From positions 1 to 8,800 of the forward strand of contig JALNYD010000106.1 in the NCBI GenBank assembly GCA_023230025.1: a stretch of 8,800 bases of DNA, given 5' to 3'. Position 1 is the stretch's first letter. Every line of letters begins with the position of its first letter. The stretch is from Candidatus Cloacimonadota bacterium. Its GTDB lineage: Bacteria; Cloacimonadota; Cloacimonadia; Cloacimonadales; Cloacimonadaceae. A program made the translations under genes and the position numbers. Positions 5,562-8,800 of the stretch are shown here, in pieces. The notes under the pieces are model-generated. The model searched no databases, was not told the DNA's origin, and saw nothing but the letters and a program-made list of their open reading frames with translations.

Positions 5562-6269
5562 TTACATATATTTCTTCAGGATCAGGTATAATCCTGCGAC
5601 AAAAACGAGAATGGCGCAAACAATCTTCACTATTTTAGTGCCTTTGGAGTTGCTGCTCCACTTCAGATATGACTGCACCGACCCGGCAAAGGTTCCGGCA
5701 AGGATGATCACCAGGCAGTGGCCGATGATGTATGCCAAAACCAGGGTGAGGGCAAAGATGAATTGCGATCCCGCGGAGGTGAACACGATTCCCAGGATGG
5801 GAGCCATGAACGCAAAAGAACAAGGTCCCAAGGCAATACCAAGCAGGAATCCCAGACTCAGGGCTCCCCAGATTCCTTTCCGGGAAGCTTTGCCGGCTCC
5901 ACCACTGAGGAAGGACGGCATCTTCAGAACATCGGCGATAAAGAAAGCCATGATCATGAAGACAATTCCCATTACGGGCTCAGTCCAGCTTCCCACGTCT
6001 CCGAGTATTTTGCCCAGGAGTCCGGTTATCAGCCCAATGATCGCCATCATTGCCAAGATCCCCAGCGTGAAAAACGCAGAGAGCCTGAATGCCTTTTTCG
6101 TTGAGAGATCTTTCTGGCCATCCAAATACCCTACGATCATGGGTATGCTGGCAAGGTGACAGGGACTGAGCAGCACGCTCAGCATTCCCCAAACAAACGA
6201 AGCCAGAAGAGCTATCGCCGGATTGGAGGCAAGCGCTTGGCTAAGTTGATTGAATATCTGCATTATCAT
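5562..6269 (-). CDS. CcdA/ArsG-like six-helix membrane protein
   Basis: This 235-residue inner-membrane protein of the LysE/CcdA superfamily has about six hydrophobic segments. The two CcdA halves are visible: SVLLSPCHLASIPMIVGYL (Cys37) in the first helix and ALGPCSFAFMAPILG (Cys150) in the fourth. In CcdA/DsbD these two cysteines carry electrons across the membrane. Proteins of this size beside ArsP-type permeases and thioredoxins are often named ArsG-family aromatic arsenical permeases, so it may be a redox carrier, an exporter or both. Both cysteines are kept, which favours redox activity. The start ATG (6269) overlaps the preceding permease stop as ATGA, with GGAG 10 bases upstream. Substrate is unresolved. 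Confidence 0.88.
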   Translation of the reverse strand: MIMQIFNQLSQALASNPAIALLASFVWGMLSVLLSPCHLASIPMIVGYLDGQKDLSTKKAFRLSAFFTLGILAMMAIIGLITGLLGKILGDVGSWTEPVMGIVFMIMAFFIADVLKMPSFLSGGAGKASRKGIWGALSLGFLLGIALGPCSFAFMAPILGIVFTSAGSQFIFALTLVLAYIIGHCLVIILAGTFAGSVQSYLKWSSNSKGTKIVKIVCAILVFVAGLYLILKKYM

Positions 6270-7573
6270 CCGAAAAACACTCCAAAGAAATAGCCGGTGA
6301 AGGTGGAAAATACAACTACCAGGCTAACGAAGGCGAGGGTCTTTTTGGGTCCCAGGACGGTGTTGATCACCAGCATACTGGGGAGGGACAAAGCAGGGCC
6401 GGCCAGCAGCAGAGCCAAGGCGGGACCTTTCCCCATGCCGGAACCTAACAAGCCCTGAAGGATAGGAACCTCAGTGAGAGTGGCAAAATACATGAAAGCT
6501 CCGGAGATGGCAGCAAAGAAATTCGCAAAAATGGAATTGCCTCCCACTGCAGCCTCTATCCAGCGCGAAGGCACCCAGGCTTCCTGTCCGGGACGGCCAA
6601 GCAAGGCTCCGGCAATCATCACGCCCATAAAGAGCAGCGGAATAATCAGTTTGGCAAAATCCCAGGTAGAATCCATCCAATCCTTCAGCTCGCCTTTCTC
6701 AAAGACCAGCCAGAGGCTAAGTATTGTTACCAAAGCCACGAAAGCGATCAGAGGCTGAGTAGGGAATAGAAGCCCAATTACTGAAACTAAGATTGCGGTC
6801 ACAAGCACTTTCCACATCTTGAAGCCATAAAACACCGACAGAGAAATGCCGAATAGCAAGGCTAGCACTCCGGTGACCATCCATCTATAGGCATACATCC
6901 AGTCCATGAAGGGAGAAGCGGTGTTGGGATTGGGTTTAGCCCAGTTCAATACGATCAGGATCAGGATCATCAGGCCGAAATGGATCAAGGTATGCCAGAG
7001 CGGACGTCCCTTTCCCTGCTCACCGAAATTCAGGCTATCCTGCCTGGCTTGCTCTTCCTTGCGGAACAGCAGATGCATTATAAAGCCGATCACCACGCTG
7101 AAGACCACGGCACCCACAGTACGGGCGATACCCATCTCCAGTCCCAGAATACGGGCGGTCATCACAATTGCTAAAATGTTTATCGCCGGGCCCGAATAGA
7201 GGAAGGCGATGGCAGGGCCAAGTCCTGCTCCACGTTTGTATATCCCGCTAAAAAGCGGCAGAATCGTGCAGGAACAAACGGCCAGGATCGCTCCGGATAC
7301 CGCGGCCACACTATAGGCAAGCCACTTTTTGGCCTTGGCACCCAGAAAGCGCATCACGCTGTCCTGGCTGATAAATACGCTCACTGCTCCAGCGATGAAC
7401 AGAGCCGGAACCAAGCAAAGCAGTACATGCAACCTAGCATATTCTTGCAGCATGAAAAAAGCCTCATGCAGCCCATTTAAAAATCTGGGCGCAACAAAGG
7501 GGATGAAATAAGCCGCAATGAATACCGCCAGCATGATCCCCAGGATCTTCAATTGCTTTAATTTTTCAGACAT
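6266..7573 (-). CDS. Large ArsP_1-like permease with CxC motif, module A
   Basis: This 435-residue integral membrane protein has about ten hydrophobic segments. The ArsP_1-type signature lies at residues 97-140: LAVCSCTILPLFSGIYKRG (Cys100 and Cys102), then FLYSGPAINILAIVMTARILG. A second related block at 360-412 contains TEVPILQGLL and LLLAGPALSLPSM, consistent with an internal duplication of the permease unit. It is longer than the 297-residue permease in module B and belongs to a different subfamily. The start has GAGG followed by AAACC before the ATG. It follows arsR by 19 bases and overlaps the CcdA-like gene by ATGA. Members are proposed exporters of arsenicals or other thiophilic metals such as copper or zinc; the substrate here is not shown by sequence. 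Confidence 0.9.
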   Translation of the reverse strand: MSEKLKQLKILGIMLAVFIAAYFIPFVAPRFLNGLHEAFFMLQEYARLHVLLCLVPALFIAGAVSVFISQDSVMRFLGAKAKKWLAYSVAAVSGAILAVCSCTILPLFSGIYKRGAGLGPAIAFLYSGPAINILAIVMTARILGLEMGIARTVGAVVFSVVIGFIMHLLFRKEEQARQDSLNFGEQGKGRPLWHTLIHFGLMILILIVLNWAKPNPNTASPFMDWMYAYRWMVTGVLALLFGISLSVFYGFKMWKVLVTAILVSVIGLLFPTQPLIAFVALVTILSLWLVFEKGELKDWMDSTWDFAKLIIPLLFMGVMIAGALLGRPGQEAWVPSRWIEAAVGGNSIFANFFAAISGAFMYFATLTEVPILQGLLGSGMGKGPALALLLAGPALSLPSMLVINTVLGPKKTLAFVSLVVVFSTFTGYFFGVFFG

Positions 7574-7592
7574 GGTTTCCTCAATACAGTCA

Positions 7593-7874
7593 TTATTTAG
7601 ATATATTTAAAACACAGGTATAGATATCTAACAGGCAGGGCCGAATAAGTTGGTAGAATACTTGGTTGTTTTGTTTTCTGCCTTCCACAATCCCTGCATT
7701 CTTCAGGGTAGATAGGTGTCTTGATACGGTCGAAACATCTGCCCCTACCATGTCAGCCAGTTCGCACACACAATGTTCCTGTTCGCTGATGGCTTGCATA
7801 AGAAACAATCTGGTAGGGTGTGCCATGGCCTTGATGACAGTGGCTATCTTGTCGCATTCATTGATATTTAGCAA
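7593..7874 (-). CDS. arsR: ArsR/SmtB-family repressor, module A
   Basis: This 93-residue winged-helix repressor has KAMAHPTRLFLMQAI in the first helices, the arsenic-sensor segment EHCVCELAD with Cys35 and Cys37, the recognition helix DVSTVSRHLSTLKNAG, and the wing QVFYQLI. The CVC pair is the classic As(III)/Sb(III) site. Cys80 and Cys87 near the C-terminus could supply a third ligand. It starts at a TTG (7874) with GAGGTGA upstream; no in-frame ATG precedes the domain. It differs from the other ArsR at 3159-3515 in length and sensor details, so the two regulators may answer to different arsenicals. It sits first in module A, just downstream of a candidate promoter with an overlapping dyad, and probably represses its own operon. 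Confidence 0.94.
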   Translation of the reverse strand: MLNINECDKIATVIKAMAHPTRLFLMQAISEQEHCVCELADMVGADVSTVSRHLSTLKNAGIVEGRKQNNQVFYQLIRPCLLDIYTCVLNISK

Positions 7875-7904
7875 TCTTCACCTCGATACTTTGTTGAGTA
7901 TTTT

Positions 7905-7935
7905 GCCATTTAGCCAAATAGCCATTAACGGTCAA
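7905..7935 (-). promoter_or_regulatory. Candidate arsR promoter with overlapping operator
   Basis: On the minus strand TTGACC (7935-7930) is followed after exactly 17 bases by TAAATG (7912-7907), a good -35 and a modest -10. Initiation near 7900 would leave a leader of about 25 bases before the TTG start. The spacer and -10 are covered by an 18-base imperfect palindrome (7905-7922, seven of nine pairs match) and by three 8-base tandem units, GCCATTTA, GCCAAATA and GCCATTAA (7905-7928). An ArsR dimer bound here would block RNA polymerase. Inferred from position and symmetry. Confidence 0.45.
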
Positions 7936-8134
7936 GATATTTTTTCCGGCCTTTCCTCTCACGTTTTGTTATCTTATTGTGATTTAGGGTTTTATTCTAC
8001 TACAAAAATCCCTACAGCATCCAGCAAGCTATATGTTGATCGATTCGCATCAGGGTTGAATTGGTGATTTCAATGCTACATAATTGTCAATTTGGCTCCT
8101 TAAAGCAGATCAACAAGAACCCTCCCATATCCCT

Positions 8135-8152
8135 CCCTTATCGCGATTAGGG
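8135..8152. promoter_or_regulatory. 18-base near-perfect palindrome downstream of the cupin gene
   Basis: CCCTTATCG joins CGATTAGGG with no loop; only one pair mismatches. Lack of a loop argues against an RNA hairpin and for a dimeric protein-binding site. It lies 24 bases past the cupin stop and about 260 bases before arsR, far from the arsR promoter. Which protein would bind it is unknown. Confidence 0.25.
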
Positions 8153-8176
8153 ATGGTAAAGGGCTGGATATCGGGA

Positions 8177-8521
8177 TTATGTAATTGGAAATACAACCAC
8201 CAAAAACATCTTAAACCTTTTTGTAGCTTTTACGGCATGCGGTTTTTTTGCTGGCATTACTATCGATTCACCCTTTTTCAAGGTGAACCTTTTGTCCTCA
8301 ATTGTGATTTCCCCCTCTCCATCCAGTGCTATAATCAAGGCATCCCCCTCAGATTCATGCGTGCTAATCTCCTCATCTTTATCGAAAGCAAAGAGAGTCA
8401 GGCTGACCGCTTGGTTCTGAGCGATAGTCATGCTCACAATTTGCCCTTGGCTATAGGTAACCAGGCCACCCATATCCAAGACCATACTCGATTCAATGTT
8501 TTTAATGCTTTTGTTATTCAT
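8177..8521 (-). CDS. Small single-domain cupin protein
   Basis: This 114-residue protein is a single beta-barrel cupin. Motif 1 is degenerate: EEISTHESEGDALIIALDGEGEI keeps His55 and Glu56 but lacks the second His of HxH. Motif 2 is GESIVMPAKKPHAVKA with Pro90 and His95. The start ATG at 8521 has AAGGA about 10 bases upstream; a TTG at 8527 is also possible. Close relatives, with QNxAVSLTLFAFDKxEEISTHES and MPAKKPHAV, are common as uncharacterised cupins in anaerobes; the substrate is unknown. It may bind a metal with reduced ligands. It is separated from arsR by about 300 bases, so it is probably not part of the ars operon, though nearby in the island. Confidence 0.88.
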   Translation of the reverse strand: MNNKSIKNIESSMVLDMGGLVTYSQGQIVSMTIAQNQAVSLTLFAFDKDEEISTHESEGDALIIALDGEGEITIEDKRFTLKKGESIVMPAKKPHAVKATKRFKMFLVVVFPIT

Positions 8522-8601
8522 GTTCAAACCGTCCTTATTACGATTAGAAGTTTTGTGTTTTTCTGTTAATCTAACGTGCGTAGAGGGTTGCTCACTTAGC
8601 G

Positions 8602-8800
8602 CTATTTCGCATAGACTTCACCATCGAACCCTATGAATTGATCTATCTCGGATTGGCACTCTATAGTGCAAGCTATGGCAGTAACCATCCGGCAATAATG
8701 GATGGGATCGGCAAGGCTCTTGCCCTTTCGGTCTTTGAGGTATTTATGCAGCACCTGATAGCCACCAATGTTATAGTTCCACAACTCCGGGGTGATGCCC
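8602..8800 (-). CDS. Type ISP restriction-modification-like protein, C-terminal fragment (5' end outside window)
   Basis: The frame is open from the right edge to a TAG at 8602-8604, giving the last 65 or so residues. The start of the visible part, GITPELWNYNIGGYQVLHKYLKDRKGK, followed by IHYCRMVTAI and EIDQF, matches my memory of the C-terminal domain of type ISP restriction/modification enzymes (fused helicase, methyltransferase and target recognition), which typically read VWNYQIGGYQVLDKWLKDRKG. The TTG at 8784 is internal and not a start. The protein would continue well beyond the window. It lies about 80 bases upstream of the cupin gene on the same strand. Related DNA methyltransferases share this tail, so it could also be a methyltransferase without the helicase part. 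Confidence 0.75.
   Translation of the reverse strand, partial: GITPELWNYNIGGYQVLHKYLKDRKGKSLADPIHYCRMVTAIACTIECQSEIDQFIGFDGEVYAK

Larger units (their letters stand above)
7875..8176. other. Gene-free stretch between cupin gene and arsR
   Basis: About 300 bases with no credible gene on either strand. From right to left it holds a GC-centred palindrome at 8135-8152, an 11-base palindrome AATTG-T-CAATT at 8082-8092, a weak bulged hairpin at 7985-8014, and the candidate promoter/operator at 7905-7935. No T-rich intrinsic terminator for the cupin gene is evident. The stretch most likely separates two transcription units. Confidence 0.6.

Noticed and set aside
5611..6159. 182-codon open frame on the plus strand
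   Set aside because: It lies fully antisense to the CcdA-like gene, whose family motifs are clear; its product is Pro/Arg/Ile-rich with no recognisable domain.
7985..8014. TAGGG...CCCTA bulged hairpin as a terminator for the cupin gene
   Set aside because: The stem is mostly A-T with a bulge, the loop is 11 bases, and no T run follows on the minus strand.
8085..8090. TTGACA on the minus strand upstream of arsR
   Set aside because: No -10-like hexamer lies 15-19 bases downstream, so I do not call a promoter here.
8084..8569. 161-codon open frame on the plus strand
   Set aside because: It is antisense to the cupin gene over most of its length and has no domain or ribosome site I can support.
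8541..8569. TTAACA with TAATCG 17 bases on, as a promoter for the cupin gene
   Set aside because: The -35 is good but the -10 matches the consensus at only two positions.
1..8800. CRISPR array, tRNA, rRNA or riboswitch
   Set aside because: No regularly spaced repeats and no tRNA, rRNA or known riboswitch core were seen on either strand; the longest non-coding gap is about 300 bases.

Overview
The window is one long arsenic-resistance locus read entirely on the minus strand (transcription runs from high to low coordinates). It is bordered on the left by the 3' end of an IS256-type transposase on the plus strand, and on the right by the 3' end of what looks like a type ISP restriction-modification gene. 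A transposon on one side and a restriction gene on the other suggest an accessory island. The organism is most likely a Gram-negative anaerobe or facultative anaerobe of moderate GC. The clues are a lipobox-bearing thioredoxin, strong AGGAG ribosome binding sites and a wealth of thiol proteins. I cannot name the lineage from sequence alone; Cloacimonadota- or Bacteroidota-like bacteria are guesses.

Layout in order of transcription: (1) restriction-modification gene tail (8602-8800). (2) Small cupin gene (8177-8521). (3) A roughly 300-base gene-free stretch with a candidate promoter and operator. (4) Module A: ArsR regulator, 435-residue CxC permease, CcdA/ArsG-like membrane protein, 77-residue thioredoxin-like protein, DGC-domain cysteine-rich protein and thioredoxin-fold lipoprotein (7874 down to 4360). 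(5) Module B, after a 64-base gap: AhpD-like protein, thioredoxin-coupled arsenate reductase ArsC, second ArsR, 297-residue CxC permease, AhpD-like protein with a cysteine-rich tail, Acr3 arsenite efflux pump, degenerate rhodanese and a small membrane or secreted protein (4292 down to 90). Most genes are separated by fewer than 30 bases or overlap as ATGA, so each module is probably one transcript, and the two may be read together.

How it may work: ArsC reduces arsenate to arsenite, Acr3 exports arsenite, and two ArsR proteins sense trivalent arsenic through CAC or CVC thiols. The two permeases and the ArsG-like protein resemble transporters linked to organic or other arsenicals and metals. 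The small thioredoxin, CcdA-like protein and periplasmic thioredoxin lipoprotein could carry electrons across the inner membrane; this is inference. The most unusual thread is that many proteins here carry extra CxC motifs outside their core domains: the AhpD tail, rhodanese tail, ArsR tail, permease loop and DGC N-terminus. This hints at a thiol relay or arsenic-buffering function that is not part of the textbook ars operon.
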